A stretch of DNA of 34,465 bases from Ligilactobacillus pobuzihii E100301 = KCTC 13174 (GTDB lineage Bacteria > Bacillota > Bacilli > Lactobacillales > Lactobacillaceae). The notes below the pieces were generated by a model. The model saw only the letters and a list, made by a program, of their open reading frames with translations. It searched no databases and was not told where the DNA came from. The stretch is from positions 1 to 34,465 of the forward strand of contig NZ_KB714698.1 of NCBI RefSeq assembly GCF_000349725.1, written 5' to 3'. Both the position numbers and the translations under genes were made by a program. Positions 6,440 through 16,365 of this stretch are shown piece by piece; position 1 is the stretch's first letter; each line of letters begins with the position of its first letter.

Positions 6440-6467
6440 ATTGTTAAACATTATCCTCATTAACAAT
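6440..6467 (-). promoter_or_regulatory. Inverted repeat in the mvaS promoter region
   Basis: ATTGTTAA (6440-6447) and TTAACAAT (6460-6467) are perfect 8-bp arms separated by 12 nt. A minus-strand TTAACA...TATACA pair with a 16-nt spacer overlaps the proximal arm, so the repeat could be an operator for mvaS. The regulator is unknown. Confidence 0.35.
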
Positions 6468-6610
6468 AATTAACTATGTTATTATACCTTATTTTAAAAG
6501 AAACTAGCAAAATTGAATCAATCTTAATTTATAGTAGACACATGGCTAACAAATGCAAATATTAGATATCTTGTAGTATAATGATAATTAGTAAATGGGA
6601 GGTGTCTCGT

Positions 6611-6883
6611 TTGAAAGCAATTAAAATGACAGTATCTGGCATGGTACAAGGAGTGGGTTTTCGATATACCGCCAAGATGCTTGCAGATCGTTTAAATGTT
6701 AACGGGATCATTCGTAACTTGATGAACGGTGATGTTTACATTGAAGCTCAAGCCGATAACGAAACACTCAAAAAGTTTGTTGCTGGTATTAAGGATTCCC
6801 CCTCTCCAGCTGCAAGGGTCGATCAAGTCGAAACATCGGAGATCCCAGTCAATGATTATCAAGATTTTTCGGTTGTTTATTAA
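6611..6883 (+). CDS. acyP: Acylphosphatase
   Basis: 90 residues. It hydrolyses acyl phosphates such as acetyl phosphate and carbamoyl phosphate in the cytoplasm. The signature VQGVGFRYTA contains catalytic Arg18, and GIIRNLMNG contains catalytic Asn36. Length is normal for the family. The start is a TTG with a strong GGGAGGTG 6 nt upstream; an in-frame ATG at 6581 lies before this RBS and inside the likely -10 (TATAAT, 6577-6582). The gene has its own terminator and is followed by yidC, a common pairing in lactobacilli. Confidence 0.95.
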   Translation: MKAIKMTVSGMVQGVGFRYTAKMLADRLNVNGIIRNLMNGDVYIEAQADNETLKKFVAGIKDSPSPAARVDQVETSEIPVNDYQDFSVVY

Positions 6884-6889
6884 GATTTT

Positions 6890-6917
6890 CCACCATAGAG
6901 ATTATGGTGGTTTTTTT
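6890..6917 (+). terminator. Terminator of acyP
   Basis: CCACCATA (6890-6897) pairs with TATGGTGG (6903-6910) around a 5-nt loop, followed by seven T (6911-6917). It starts 6 nt after the acyP stop codon. Confidence 0.95.
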
Positions 6918-6956
6918 ATTAAATTAGTGTAATCTACGTTAGCGACTCTTGTTAAA

Positions 6957-6999
6957 AATCTAAAAGTATATAGAATACGCTTTTAGATTATGGTAGAAT
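6957..6999 (+). promoter_or_regulatory. yidC promoter with inverted repeat
   Basis: An extended -10, TGGTAGAAT (6991-6999), lies 37 nt before the yidC ATG. Directly upstream a perfect 10-bp inverted repeat (AATCTAAAAG 6957-6966; CTTTTAGATT 6980-6989) spans the -35 position, where no good -35 hexamer is found. It could be an operator or an early RNA hairpin. Confidence 0.45.
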
Positions 7000-7036
7000 T
7001 CTAGATGTGTAATTTACTATATGAGGGGAACTAATA

Positions 7037-7960
7037 ATGAATAGAAAAAAATTATCAAGGCTTTTTCCGCTATTTATGGTTCTAGTAATTTTTTTAAGCG
7101 GATGTGTCAGGAGAACAGCAAGTGGAAAACCATATGGTTGGGTTTATGACAACTTAGCCGTACCCACACAGCATTTGTTGCTTTGGTTGTCACAGCAATT
7201 AGGCAATAATTTAGGTTGGGCAATTATTTTAATCACTTTTATTGTTAGATTGATTTTAATGCCGATTATGGTCAATCAATCTCGTAAATCAACGATCCAA
7301 CAGGAAAAAATGGCTTCGATCCAGCCATATATGACTGAGATCCAGAAACGTTCTAAGGAAGCCAAAACACAAGACGAACAGATGGAAGCCAACCAGGAGA
7401 TGATGGCGTTATATAAAGACAACAACATCTCGATGACTGGTGGTATTGGTTGTTTACCATTACTAGTACAAATGCCGATTTTTGCAGCTTTGTACGCTGC
7501 TATCCAATACTCACCTGAACTTTCCAGTTCATATTTCATGGGTATTAATTTAGGTAATAAGAGCTTTGCGTTAACTGCATTAACTTTTGTGATTTACGCT
7601 GCCCAAGGTTACATGTCTATGATCGGGTTGAGCCCTGAGCAAAAAAAGCAAATGCAATCGATGCTATTGATCAGTCCCATCATGACAGCCGGTATTACGT
7701 ATGTTTCTCCGGCTGGACTAGGTCTTTATTTCTTTGTTGGTGGTATCTTTGCCTGCCTACAAACTTTAGTGATTATATTTATGCGTCCACGTATCAAAAA
7801 GAAAGTCGCAGCGGATCTTGAAGAACATCCGATCAAAACACCAGTTAGGAAGACAAAACCAGTAACTAACGATGGAGAAGTTGAAAATAAACAAGCTACT
7901 ATGCATAATAATAACCGCCAAAGAAATGCTGGTAAACAACGTCATCATAACAATGAATAA
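7037..7960 (+). CDS. yidC: YidC/Oxa1-type membrane protein insertase (lipoprotein form)
   Basis: 307 residues. It inserts and folds membrane proteins alone or with the Sec translocon. Residues 1-22 are a lipoprotein signal peptide with lipobox FLSGC; Cys23 would be lipidated, as in the Gram-positive SpoIIIJ/YidC2 proteins. Five hydrophobic segments follow, around 50-75, 130-155, 175-195, 210-225 and 228-250. The first cytoplasmic loop (80-130) is charged and helical (KMASIQPYMTEIQ...), typical of the family. The C-terminal tail from residue 255 is very basic (K/R/N-rich), as in YidC2 proteins that bind ribosomes. The RBS GAGGGG is 8 nt before the ATG. Confidence 0.97.
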   Translation: MNRKKLSRLFPLFMVLVIFLSGCVRRTASGKPYGWVYDNLAVPTQHLLLWLSQQLGNNLGWAIILITFIVRLILMPIMVNQSRKSTIQQEKMASIQPYMTEIQKRSKEAKTQDEQMEANQEMMALYKDNNISMTGGIGCLPLLVQMPIFAALYAAIQYSPELSSSYFMGINLGNKSFALTALTFVIYAAQGYMSMIGLSPEQKKQMQSMLLISPIMTAGITYVSPAGLGLYFFVGGIFACLQTLVIIFMRPRIKKKVAADLEEHPIKTPVRKTKPVTNDGEVENKQATMHNNNRQRNAGKQRHHNNE

Positions 7961-7962
7961 CC

Positions 7963-7999
7963 AAAAACACGATGTCAAAAAATGGCATCGTGTTTTTTT
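7963..7999. terminator. Bidirectional terminator between yidC and the sensor kinase
   Basis: ACACGATGTC (7967-7976) pairs with GGCATCGTGT (7984-7993), extended by A/T pairs; T-runs occur on both strands. It separates the convergent yidC and kinase genes and serves both. Confidence 0.9.
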
Positions 8000-8001
8000 G
8001 A

Positions 8002-9528
8002 TTATTCATTTTCGTCATTCACAGGAAAATATAATGGAATTGAAACTTTAAACAGTGAACCCTGACCTGCTGCACTTTCAACCGTTATTTTCCCATGATA
8101 TCCCTCTAACAGGCGTTGTGCGATAGATAAACCCAAGCCATTTCCACCTTGTTCCCGACTCCGAGCCTTGTCTACCCGATAGAAACGCCCGAATATCTTC
8201 TTGATCTCAGATTCGGGAATTCCCGTACCAAAATCTTGCACAACTAATTCAGCATACCGATTTGTTTTAGACAAAGAAACATAAATTTCTTTTCTTTCTC
8301 GAGAATACTTAACTGCATTATCCATTAAGATCACCATGATCTGTTCTAAATGATTACGATACATCTTTACTTGGGTTTCGCCACGTAATTCATTATCTAA
8401 ACTGAAATGAAAATCTGGATGGATCATTTCGAAATTAGAAAATACCTGCAAAGCAACTTCACGTACATCACTCGTTTCATCCCCAAATTGAACATTTACC
8501 TGGCCAGCACGCGACAAATCTAACATTTCTTGAACTAAACTTTCCATCCGTTCTATTTCTTGTAACGACGCATCGATCGATTCTGCTAAAATTTCCGGGT
8601 CATCTTTCCCCCAACGATTCAATAGGTCCATATGTCCCTTAATTACAGAAACAGGTGTACGTAATTCATGAGAAACATCCTCAACAAATTGTAATTGCTG
8701 CTCAATATAACCTTGCATTTGGTCTAACATATCATTAAACAATTCACTTAATTCAGATAATTCATCATGTTGTTGCAATTCAGGCACACGTACAGTAGCG
8801 ATTGCTTTTCCCTCATTACCAGCACTGAGCTTACGAATAGCTTCATTTAAAGATTCTATCGGTCTAAGTAGCCAAGAAGATAAGCCCATACTCAATAAGG
8901 CAATGGCCAAACCTGCAGTTACACCAAACACAATAAAAATCAAAATCAGCTTATTTCGAGCCTGATCATAATCCTTGAGCGTATTAGTGACCTGAGCATA
9001 GCCAATCACTTGATTAGTAGATTCTGACTTTAACGGTCGACTTGTTACAAATACGTGGTGCTGACCATTACGAACCACAGTATCTTCATTTGAACCAGTC
9101 TTTTTAAAATGATGTGGAACTTTGCGTGATGCAAAAATCAAATTACCCGACAAATCATAAACACTAACAGCCAAGTTTTTACGTGCTAACGAAATAAAAG
9201 CTGAATCAGTATAAGGAGCAGGAGTATTTTTTTCTTTTTCAACAGGTGCAACTTCATAACTTAAAATTCGTTTGACATAACTTCCATCCAATTCAGAGTT
9301 TTGATTTTCTAGTCGTTCAGAGACAGTCGAAAGCGCATTGTGTGAATAAGTCTTTTCTTGACGCAACAAAATACTAGAAAAACTCTGAAATAAAAGCACG
9401 GAAAAGATAGCAAAAATCAGTAAAACACCTAGTCCCATTCCGATCGACCATTTTACTTTAAGAGAAACGAAACGCTTATTGTTAACTTTCTTTTCGCTAT
9501 CCTGACCGGTTACATTTGTATTGTTCAT
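8002..9528 (-). CDS. Sensor histidine kinase, LisK/CovS/ArlS-like
   Basis: 508 residues. The ATG overlaps the stop codon of the response regulator gene (TGATG), so the pair is co-translated. Transmembrane helices lie at about 25-52 and 194-222, enclosing an extracytoplasmic sensor domain of roughly 140 residues. A HAMP segment (223-280) leads to the H-box VSHELRTP (phosphorylated His about 287). The N-box (MDNAVKYS), G1 (DFGTGIP), F (FGRFYRVD) and G2 (GNGLGLSI) boxes are all intact, so it should be active. The ligand is unknown. Relatives in Gram-positives control cell-envelope stress and virulence or adhesion genes, but the actual regulon cannot be read from this window. Confidence 0.93.
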   Translation of the reverse strand: MNNTNVTGQDSEKKVNNKRFVSLKVKWSIGMGLGVLLIFAIFSVLLFQSFSSILLRQEKTYSHNALSTVSERLENQNSELDGSYVKRILSYEVAPVEKEKNTPAPYTDSAFISLARKNLAVSVYDLSGNLIFASRKVPHHFKKTGSNEDTVVRNGQHHVFVTSRPLKSESTNQVIGYAQVTNTLKDYDQARNKLILIFIVFGVTAGLAIALLSMGLSSWLLRPIESLNEAIRKLSAGNEGKAIATVRVPELQQHDELSELSELFNDMLDQMQGYIEQQLQFVEDVSHELRTPVSVIKGHMDLLNRWGKDDPEILAESIDASLQEIERMESLVQEMLDLSRAGQVNVQFGDETSDVREVALQVFSNFEMIHPDFHFSLDNELRGETQVKMYRNHLEQIMVILMDNAVKYSRERKEIYVSLSKTNRYAELVVQDFGTGIPESEIKKIFGRFYRVDKARSREQGGNGLGLSIAQRLLEGYHGKITVESAAGQGSLFKVSIPLYFPVNDENE

Positions 9529-10214
9529 CACGAACGCATGACATAACCAGTTCCACGCACAGTTTGAATATAACTATCTTCACCTGGTCGATCGATTTTA
9601 TTGCGTAGATACCGAATATAAACATCAACAACATTAGTCTCGATTTGTGATTCATAACCCCAAACTTTTTTCAACAAAACATCACGAGCTAACACAACAT
9701 TTACATTTTCCATTAATGCTAATAAGAGTTCATATTCTCTTTTAGTTAATTCAATGATCTCATCGCCACGACGTACGACTCGATTTTCTTTTTCGATCGT
9801 TAAGTCGCGGTAACTAACCGTTGTTTGTTTAGATGAATTTTGTTCACTTTCCAAATCGATTCGTCGTAGCAATGCGCGTAAACGTGCTAAAAGTTCTTCA
9901 ATTGCAAATGGCTTAACGATATAATCATCCGCACCATGATCAAGACCAGAAACTCGATCAATGACTGAATCTCGAGCTGTCATCATGATGATCGGAGTAT
10001 TTTTAACTTGACGCACACGCCGACAAACTTCTAGACCATTCAGTTCCGGCAACATCAAATCTAATAAAATGGCATCCCAATTTTCCTCTAATGCGAAGTC
10101 GAGTCCCTCACGTCCATTTTTACAAACTTTGGTCGTATAACCCTCGTGTTGTAATTCTAAATCAACAAAGCGTGAAAGGTTTTTTTCATCTTCCACAATT
10201 AAAATATTACTCAT
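9528..10214 (-). CDS. OmpR-family response regulator, LisR/CovR/ArlR-like
   Basis: 228 residues: a receiver domain (1-120) with acidic pocket E8-D9, phospho-acceptor Asp52 (LLDLMLPE), Thr in MMTARDS and Lys in IVKPFAIEELLARLRALLRR, then a winged-helix DNA-binding domain ending VRGTGYVMRS. The receiver is close in wording to LisR of Listeria and CovR/CsrR of streptococci. The ATG has AGGAGAG at 9 nt. It is the first gene of the pair, with the kinase overlapping its stop codon. Confidence 0.94.
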   Translation of the reverse strand: MSNILIVEDEKNLSRFVDLELQHEGYTTKVCKNGREGLDFALEENWDAILLDLMLPELNGLEVCRRVRQVKNTPIIMMTARDSVIDRVSGLDHGADDYIVKPFAIEELLARLRALLRRIDLESEQNSSKQTTVSYRDLTIEKENRVVRRGDEIIELTKREYELLLALMENVNVVLARDVLLKKVWGYESQIETNVVDVYIRYLRNKIDRPGEDSYIQTVRGTGYVMRS

Positions 10215-10366
10215 TAAGTCGCACTCTCCTAATCTGGTCCTCCAGACTTTATTTTTAAAACTCCAATTGTTTACAAATGCAATTTTAACATTTTATTACT
10301 TAAAATTACATATCTATCAGTAAAGTTCACTTGAAATAGCGTGATTCTTAATATAGTCACACGTCA

Positions 10367-10397
10367 GAAAAAAACTAGACGTAATAATACGTCTAGC
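10367..10397 (-). terminator. Terminator of gnd
   Basis: A perfect 9-bp stem CTAGACGTA/TACGTCTAG (10375-10383 with 10388-10396) with ATAA loop is followed on the minus strand by TTTTTTT (10374-10368). Confidence 0.93.
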
Positions 10398-10415
10398 ATT
10401 CTTTTTCAATTCTAA

Positions 10416-11837
10416 TTATTCTTCATGATACCACTCATAATGAAAAATACCATCTTGATCATTACGTTCATAGGTATGAGCCCCAAAATAATCACGTTGA
10501 GCTTGAATAATATTGGCAGGTAACGTTTCAGCACGATACTGGTCATAGTATGTGATCGCACTTGTAAAACCAGGAGAAGCAACTCCAGCTTGCATTGCCA
10601 AAGCAGCAACGTCACGTACAGAGCTTTGATATTTCTCGGCAATATCTTTAAAGTAGGGATCAAGCATTAGGTTCTTTAAGTCTGGTCGATTTTCAAAAGC
10701 ATCAGTGATTTTTTGTAAGAATTGAGCCCGAATAATGCAACCTTCACGCCAAATTTTTGCTAAATCACCATATTTTAAATCCCAATTATAGTTTTCAGAA
10801 GCAACACGCAATTGTTCAAATCCTTGTGCGTAACTCATAATCTTACTAAAGTAAAGCGCTTCACGTATTTTTTCGATATACTCTTTCTTATCAAGTTTAG
10901 AAGCATCAAATGATGGACCATGTAAAACTTTACTTGCAGCAACACGCTCATCTTTTAAAGCAGAAATATAGCGAGCATAAACGGATTCTGTAATTAGTGA
11001 TTGTGGTACACCCAATTCAAGCGCACTTTGTGAGCTCCATTTACCAGTACCTTTATTCCCAGCACGATCCAAGATCTTATCAACCATCGGTTCACCTGAA
11101 CCATGATCATCTTTACGAGTCAGAATATCTGCCGTAATATCGATCAAATAACTGCTTAACTCACCTTGTTTCCATTCATTGAATGTATCCGCAATTTCTT
11201 CGGTAGACATTTGCAAAACATTCCGCATTAAATTATAACTTTCTGCGATAAGTTCCATATCCCCATATTCGATACCATTGTGCACCATTTTAACATAATG
11301 GCCAGCACCATCAGGACCGATATATGTGACACAAGGTTCACCATCTTTCGCTTTAGCTGCAATTTGTTCAAGAATTGGACTCACAAGGTCATAAGCTTCT
11401 TTTTGTCCACCAGGCATTAAAGAAGGCCCTTCTAACGCACCTTTTTCGCCTCCAGAAACGCCCATACCAATGAAGTTGATTCCAGAATTTTCAAGTTCTT
11501 TATTCCGCCGGATAGTATTTTCGAAGAAGGTATTACCACCATCAATCAAAACATCACCTTTATCAAGATATGGTAGTAAATTCTTAATCGTTTCATCTGT
11601 TGGTTGACCAGCCTTGACCATCAATATGATTCGCCGTGGAGTTTGTAAAGAAGCAACAAAATCTTTAATTGAATAGCTTGGTACTAAATTTTTATCAGGA
11701 TGATCTGCAGCTGTTTTCTCAGTCTTAGAAGAGGTTCGATTAAAAATTGCAACCGAATAACCTCTACTTTCAATATTTAAAGCTAAATTTTTACCCATCA
11801 CAGCCATGCCAATGACACCAATTTGTGGTTTATCCAT
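10416..11837 (-). CDS. gnd: 6-phosphogluconate dehydrogenase, decarboxylating
   Basis: 473 residues. It oxidises and decarboxylates 6-phosphogluconate to ribulose 5-phosphate, yielding NADPH in the pentose phosphate pathway. The Rossmann motif [13 protein letters not shown] is at the N-terminus, followed by DGGNTFF, the signature [20 protein letters not shown] segment and [15 protein letters not shown], which carry the substrate-binding and catalytic Lys/His/Asn residues. Length is typical. ATG at 11837 is preferred over the adjacent GTG (11840) because AGGAGG then lies 8 nt upstream. The gene is monocistronic, with an extended -10 (TGATATAAA) upstream. Confidence 0.97.
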   Translation of the reverse strand: MDKPQIGVIGMAVMGKNLALNIESRGYSVAIFNRTSSKTEKTAADHPDKNLVPSYSIKDFVASLQTPRRIILMVKAGQPTDETIKNLLPYLDKGDVLIDGGNTFFENTIRRNKELENSGINFIGMGVSGGEKGALEGPSLMPGGQKEAYDLVSPILEQIAAKAKDGEPCVTYIGPDGAGHYVKMVHNGIEYGDMELIAESYNLMRNVLQMSTEEIADTFNEWKQGELSSYLIDITADILTRKDDHGSGEPMVDKILDRAGNKGTGKWSSQSALELGVPQSLITESVYARYISALKDERVAASKVLHGPSFDASKLDKKEYIEKIREALYFSKIMSYAQGFEQLRVASENYNWDLKYGDLAKIWREGCIIRAQFLQKITDAFENRPDLKNLMLDPYFKDIAEKYQSSVRDVAALAMQAGVASPGFTSAITYYDQYRAETLPANIIQAQRDYFGAHTYERNDQDGIFHYEWYHEE

Positions 11838-11951
11838 CACTGAAGCCTCCTAAATAATCTTAATCTTCAATACATTTTATATCATAGCAAAAATAAAATA
11901 CTAAATAAAGCACATTAAATTTTGAAATTAAATTGTATAATATATACCTTT

Positions 11952-11987
11952 TCAAAATAAAGATGCGGCCCGTGACTCACGGACCGC
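11952..11987 (-). terminator. Terminator of clpX
   Basis: A GC-rich 10-bp stem (11965-11974 with 11978-11987, one G-T pair, 3-nt loop) is followed on the minus strand by ATCTTTATTTT. It lies just after the clpX stop codon. Confidence 0.88.
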
Positions 11988-11996
11988 CCAGCTTTA

Positions 11997-13244
11997 TTAA
12001 GATGCTTTAGCATCCTTTTTTCCCACTCTTGGTTTTTCTTTTCCAAGAACTGTATTTTTTGTGATCGATACTTTGCTAATATCGTCTTCACCTGGAATAT
12101 CAAACATTACATCCCGCATAGTAGATTCGATGATCGAGCGCAAACCACGAGCACCAGTATTTCTTTCGATAGCCAAATGTGCAATTTCTTTAAGCGCACC
12201 TGACGCAAAGTTCAATTCAACATCATCAAGCTTTAATAATTTTTGATATTGTTTTACCAAAGCATTTTTTGGCTCAGTTAAAATACGAACTAAATCTTCT
12301 TCATCCAATTTTTCCAAAGCTGTTAAAATTGGTAAACGCCCAATAAATTCCGGGATCAAGCCGAATTTTAACAAATCTTCTGGAATGATCTGTTGCATCA
12401 AACTCTTACTTTCATCAAAGTTTTGGTTTGAATCCGCACCAAAACCAATAGTTTTATCACCTAAACGGTTCTTAACCATGGTTTCAATACCATCAAAAGC
12501 ACCACCAACAATAAATAAAATATTAGTGGTATCGATCTGGATCAATTCTTGCTGCGGGTGTTTTCGGCCACCTTGAGGCGGAACACTTGCAACGGTCCCT
12601 TCTAGGATCTTAAGCAAAGCTTGCTGTACACCTTCACCAGAAACATCACGAGTGATCGAAACATTCTCGCTTTTCTTTGCAATTTTATCGATCTCATCAA
12701 TATAAACGATACCATGTTCAGCACGATCAACATCATAATCAGCATTTTGCAATAACTTCAATAAGATATTTTCAACATCTTCCCCAACATAACCAGCTTC
12801 AGTTAAAGTTGTGGCGTCAGCAATTGCAAAAGGTACATTTAAGATCTTAGCCAAATTTTGGGCTAAAAATGTTTTACCGGAACCTGTTGGTCCAACTAAA
12901 CAAATATTACTCTTTTGCAGTTCAGTTTCATCATCCTCATCGCTGATCGAGGCATTGACACGTTTATAATGATTATAAACGGCAACTGCTAGAGTTCGCT
13001 TAGCTTCAGTTTGACCAATCACATAATCATCTAACATTTGTACGATTTGTTGTGGTGTAGGAACTTCGCCTAAATCACTTTTTACGTCTGCTTTAGCTTC
13101 TTCATCAATAATAGATTCAGCCAATGCAACACACTCATTACAAATGTAGACACCTGGGCCAGAAATCATACTCTTTACCTGATTTTCTGATTTACCACAG
13201 AAAGAACAAGTAACTGGTCCATTACCATCCATATTTTCATACAT
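11997..13244 (-). CDS. clpX: ATP-dependent Clp protease ATP-binding subunit ClpX
   Basis: 415 residues. It unfolds proteins and feeds them to ClpP. The N-terminal zinc-binding domain has Cys13, 16, 35 and 38 (CSFC...CNEC). The AAA+ module has Walker A GPTGSGKT at 118-125, Walker [10 protein letters not shown], sensor and arginine-finger regions ([28 protein letters not shown]), and the IGF loop (KTIGFGAD) that docks on ClpP. The RBS AAGGGTGA is 6 nt before the ATG. An extended -10 (TGGTAGAAT, near 13276-13284) suggests its own promoter. It sits downstream of tig, a frequent pairing in Gram-positives. Confidence 0.98.
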   Translation of the reverse strand: MYENMDGNGPVTCSFCGKSENQVKSMISGPGVYICNECVALAESIIDEEAKADVKSDLGEVPTPQQIVQMLDDYVIGQTEAKRTLAVAVYNHYKRVNASISDEDDETELQKSNICLVGPTGSGKTFLAQNLAKILNVPFAIADATTLTEAGYVGEDVENILLKLLQNADYDVDRAEHGIVYIDEIDKIAKKSENVSITRDVSGEGVQQALLKILEGTVASVPPQGGRKHPQQELIQIDTTNILFIVGGAFDGIETMVKNRLGDKTIGFGADSNQNFDESKSLMQQIIPEDLLKFGLIPEFIGRLPILTALEKLDEEDLVRILTEPKNALVKQYQKLLKLDDVELNFASGALKEIAHLAIERNTGARGLRSIIESTMRDVMFDIPGEDDISKVSITKNTVLGKEKPRVGKKDAKAS

Positions 13245-13342
13245 TAAATATCACCCTTGCTTAATAATTAAGGCCATTCTACCAAACTTAGACCAAAAAG
13301 GCGAATAGTTGACTTATAAACAACATTCTTCAAATAATAATG

Positions 13343-13382
13343 AAAAATCACGGCTGTCCAGCAAGGATCACCGTGATTTTTT
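13343..13382 (-). terminator. Terminator of tig
   Basis: AAAAATCACGG (13343-13353) pairs with CCGTGATTTTT (13371-13381) around an internal partially paired segment. The minus-strand 3' arm ends in TTTTT. It separates tig from clpX. Confidence 0.85.
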
Positions 13383-13397
13383 ATTTACTGAACAAAA

Positions 13398-14726
13398 TTA
13401 TTTTTCGTCCTTTTCAGCATTTTTCTTGTCATCAGGTTTAAGTGTTTGTTTTGCTGAATCAGCAATTTCGTCAACAACTTTTCTGATAGCAATATCATGT
13501 TGTAACATATCGTCAGAAAGTGCCGAACGGACAGCATTTTCATCTAAACCGTACTGACCTGCCAGGTCCTTGATTTCACTTGAAATTTCTTTATCACTAG
13601 CTTTGACATCTTCAGACTTAACAATAGCTTCCAAAACAAGATTTGTCTTGACACGTTTTTCAGCGCCTTCTTCAAAACGTTTGTGCAAATCTTCTTCAGA
13701 AGAACCTGTCAATTGATAATACATATCAGCACTAATACCTTGTTGTTGCATTCCAGACATAAATTGATCCATTTGACGGTGAATGTCTTCTTCGATCATT
13801 GCATCTGGAATTTTACCGATTTTAGCATTATCTACAGCATAACCAATTGCTTCGTCTTCGATGGCACTCTTAGCCTCAGAAACCTTCTTGGCCTTCAAGT
13901 CTTCCTTGATCTTAGCTTTTAATTCTTCTAAAGTATCGACATCTTCATCAACATCCTTAGCAAACTCATCATCAAGTTCTGGCAATTCTTTTTCCTTAAC
14001 TTCATGGATCTTAGTAGCAAAAACTGCTTCTTTGCCTGCAAGATCAGTTGCTTGATAATCTTCGGGGAATGTAACTTTAACAGAAACATCCTCACCTGAC
14101 TTATGACCAATTAATTGGTCCTCAAATCCAGGAATAAATTGATTTGAACCTAATTCTAATGACTGGTTATCAGCTTTACCACCATCAAAAGGAACACCAT
14201 CAACTGAGCCCTCATAATCGATAACAACTGTATCGCCTTTTGCAGCTGGTTCCTCTTCTTTCAATACAAGTTCAGCTTGTTGTTGACGTTTGTCTTCCAA
14301 AGCCTTTTCAACATCAGCTTTAAGTACACGAGTTGGATGAGGAGTAACCTCAAGATCCTTGTATTGTCCTAATTCAACTTCGGGTTCAACAGTCACCTTA
14401 GCACTCAAAACCCAAGCGGAATCTTTGTCCATTGATTCAACATTAACTTCTGGTTGGTCAACCGGTTTGATTTCACTTTCTTGAACAGCCTTAGAATATT
14501 CTTCTGGCAAGATGGCATTCAATGCATCTTGGTATAATGATTCTTCACCATACATTTTATTAAAGATCTGACGTGGAACCTTTCCTTTACGAAATCCAGG
14601 TACATTCAAAGATTTTTTTACACGATTAAAGGCAGTATCTAACCCTTCTTTAATTTTATCAGGTTGGATTTCAAAAGTAAGTTTACCATTGTTGGTGCCT
14701 TCTTCTTTTTCCCATTTTGCAGACAT
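13398..14726 (-). CDS. tig: Trigger factor, ribosome-associated chaperone and prolyl isomerase
   Basis: 442 residues. It binds the ribosome exit tunnel and shields nascent chains. The N-terminal ribosome-binding domain contains the signature GFRKGKVP. An FKBP-type isomerase domain lies at about 155-245 ([20 protein letters not shown]...[20 protein letters not shown]). The C-terminal domain is helical and charged, ending in a lysine/aspartate-rich tail. The ATG at 14726 has GGAGGG 6 nt upstream; an in-frame ATG 18 nt earlier lies before that RBS and is rejected. It has its own promoter and terminator. Confidence 0.97.
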   Translation of the reverse strand: MSAKWEKEEGTNNGKLTFEIQPDKIKEGLDTAFNRVKKSLNVPGFRKGKVPRQIFNKMYGEESLYQDALNAILPEEYSKAVQESEIKPVDQPEVNVESMDKDSAWVLSAKVTVEPEVELGQYKDLEVTPHPTRVLKADVEKALEDKRQQQAELVLKEEEPAAKGDTVVIDYEGSVDGVPFDGGKADNQSLELGSNQFIPGFEDQLIGHKSGEDVSVKVTFPEDYQATDLAGKEAVFATKIHEVKEKELPELDDEFAKDVDEDVDTLEELKAKIKEDLKAKKVSEAKSAIEDEAIGYAVDNAKIGKIPDAMIEEDIHRQMDQFMSGMQQQGISADMYYQLTGSSEEDLHKRFEEGAEKRVKTNLVLEAIVKSEDVKASDKEISSEIKDLAGQYGLDENAVRSALSDDMLQHDIAIRKVVDEIADSAKQTLKPDDKKNAEKDEK

Positions 14727-14780
14727 TATTTTCCCTCCGAGCAAATAAGTTTGTACAATATGTTAATTGCATACTAAATT

Positions 14781-14809
14781 AGTGTAACCTACAAATCGCT
14801 AAATGTAAA
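14781..14809 (-). promoter_or_regulatory. Likely promoter of tig
   Basis: On the minus strand TTTACA (14809-14804), a 17-nt spacer and TACACT (14786-14781) precede tig by about 55 nt. Each hexamer has one or two mismatches to consensus. Confidence 0.5.
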
Positions 14810-14913
14810 TGTTTCAACACAAAATGTCAAAATTTACCTTATTTAAAATCAAGACAAAGATAACCTTTCATTTGAAACCTAAACATTCAGTTTAATGTAA
14901 ACTCTTTTCAAAT

Positions 14914-14943
14914 AAAAAAGAGCCCGAGCCAAAGCCCGAACTC
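14914..14943 (-). terminator. Terminator of tuf
   Basis: In the minus-strand RNA a GC-rich 10-bp stem (14943-14934 with 14929-14920) forms with G-U pairs that would be mismatches on the other strand, so it acts only for tuf. TTTTTT follows (14919-14914). Confidence 0.93.
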
Positions 14944-14956
14944 CTTCTAACTGTTT

Positions 14957-16150
14957 TTAGTCGTCGATTTCTGAAACAACACCGGCACCAACAGTATGGC
15001 CACCTTCACGAACAGTGAATTTAAGACCCTTTTCGATAGCAACTGGTGAAATCAATTCAACAGTAAATGTTACGTTATCACCAGGCATAACCATTTCTAC
15101 ACCTTCTGGCAATTCAATTACACCAGTAACGTCTGTAGTATGGAAGTAGAATTGTGGACGGTAGTTTGAGAAGAATGGAGTATGACGTCCACCTTCTTCT
15201 TTAGACAAGACATAAACTTCGCCCTTAAACTTCTTGTGTGTTTGGATTGAACCTGGTTTTGCCAAAACTTGGCCACGGATAACTTGTTCACGGTCAACAC
15301 CACGTAGCAAAGCACCGATGTTATCGCCGGCTTCACCAACATCAAGTGTCTTACGGAACATTTCAACACCAGTGATAGTTGTCTTAACAACATCATCTTT
15401 CAAACCAACGATTTCAACTTCATCGCCGACCTTAACTTGGCCACGATCAATACGACCAGAAGCAACAGTACCACGACCAGTGATCGTAAATACGTCTTCA
15501 ACAGGCATCAAGAAAGGTTTGTCAGTTGGGCGATCAGGAGTTGGTACGTAGTCATCCATGATGTCAAGTAAGTCCTGAACGTGTTGTTTTTCTTCAGGGT
15601 CATCTTGTAATGCCTTAAGAGCTGAACCACGAACGATAGGAATATCATCGCCAGGGAAGTCATATTCGCTCAAAAGATCGCGAACTTCCATTTCTACCAA
15701 GTCTAATAATTCATCATCATCAACAAGGTCTGTCTTGTTCAAGAAGACAACGATATATTCAACACCAACCTGACGAGCAAGCAAGATATGCTCACGTGTC
15801 TGAGGCATTGGACCATCTGTAGCAGCAACAACTAAAATAGCACCGTCCATTTGAGCAGCACCAGTGATCATGTTTTTAACGTAGTCAGCATGTCCTGGGG
15901 CATCAATATGAGCGTAGTGGCGTTTTTCAGTTTCATATTCAATATGTGAAGTATTGATTGTGATACCACGTTCTTGCTCTTCTGGAGCAGCATCAATCGT
16001 TGCGTAGTCCTGGAATTCTGCCACACCTTTGTCAGATTCAGATAAAACTTTAGTAATAGCAGCTGTTAATGTTGATTTACCATGGTCAACGTGTCCGATA
16101 GTACCAATGTTAACATGCGGCTTTGTTCTTTCGTAATGTTCTTTTGCCAT
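14957..16150 (-). CDS. tuf: Translation elongation factor Tu
   Basis: 397 residues. This GTPase delivers aminoacyl-tRNA to the ribosome. Domain 1 carries G1 GHVDHGKS (19-26), RGITINTSH (switch I), DAPGHADY (G3) and NKTD (G4). Cys is usual at the third position of G4, and Thr is a mild variant. Beta-barrel domains 2 and 3 follow at about 210-300 and 300-397, ending TVGAGVV. The RBS AGGAGG is well placed and a strong promoter precedes it. It is not linked to fusA/rpsG here but to tig, as in other lactobacilli. Confidence 0.99.
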   Translation of the reverse strand: MAKEHYERTKPHVNIGTIGHVDHGKSTLTAAITKVLSESDKGVAEFQDYATIDAAPEEQERGITINTSHIEYETEKRHYAHIDAPGHADYVKNMITGAAQMDGAILVVAATDGPMPQTREHILLARQVGVEYIVVFLNKTDLVDDDELLDLVEMEVRDLLSEYDFPGDDIPIVRGSALKALQDDPEEKQHVQDLLDIMDDYVPTPDRPTDKPFLMPVEDVFTITGRGTVASGRIDRGQVKVGDEVEIVGLKDDVVKTTITGVEMFRKTLDVGEAGDNIGALLRGVDREQVIRGQVLAKPGSIQTHKKFKGEVYVLSKEEGGRHTPFFSNYRPQFYFHTTDVTGVIELPEGVEMVMPGDNVTFTVELISPVAIEKGLKFTVREGGHTVGAGVVSEIDD

Positions 16151-16217
16151 TAATACGAACCTCCTGTGATTTTACAAAGAAAACCCGCAATAATTTGCCG
16201 ATAATCCTTTGGTTATA

Positions 16218-16246
16218 ATTATACTACTTCTTCCCTCCAATTCCAA
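16218..16246 (-). promoter_or_regulatory. Promoter of tuf
   Basis: TTGGAA (16246-16241), a 17-nt spacer and a perfect TATAAT (16223-16218) lie about 70 nt before the tuf ATG on the minus strand. No clear terminator separates tuf from the gene upstream, so some read-through is possible. Confidence 0.8.
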
Positions 16247-16365
16247 GCACCAACAGATACAGGCAAATGGAGATATTGAAGAATCCTTGAACTATTATAT
16301 AGATACAAAATCTATTTGTAAATACTAAAAACCAAAAATAATCAAGATTTTCACTCTTTTTTATT

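Noticed and set aside
13309-13557. Plus-strand open frame between clpX and tig
   Set aside because: It has no RBS, overlaps the tig terminator and the tig coding strand, and its composition mirrors the antisense of tig.
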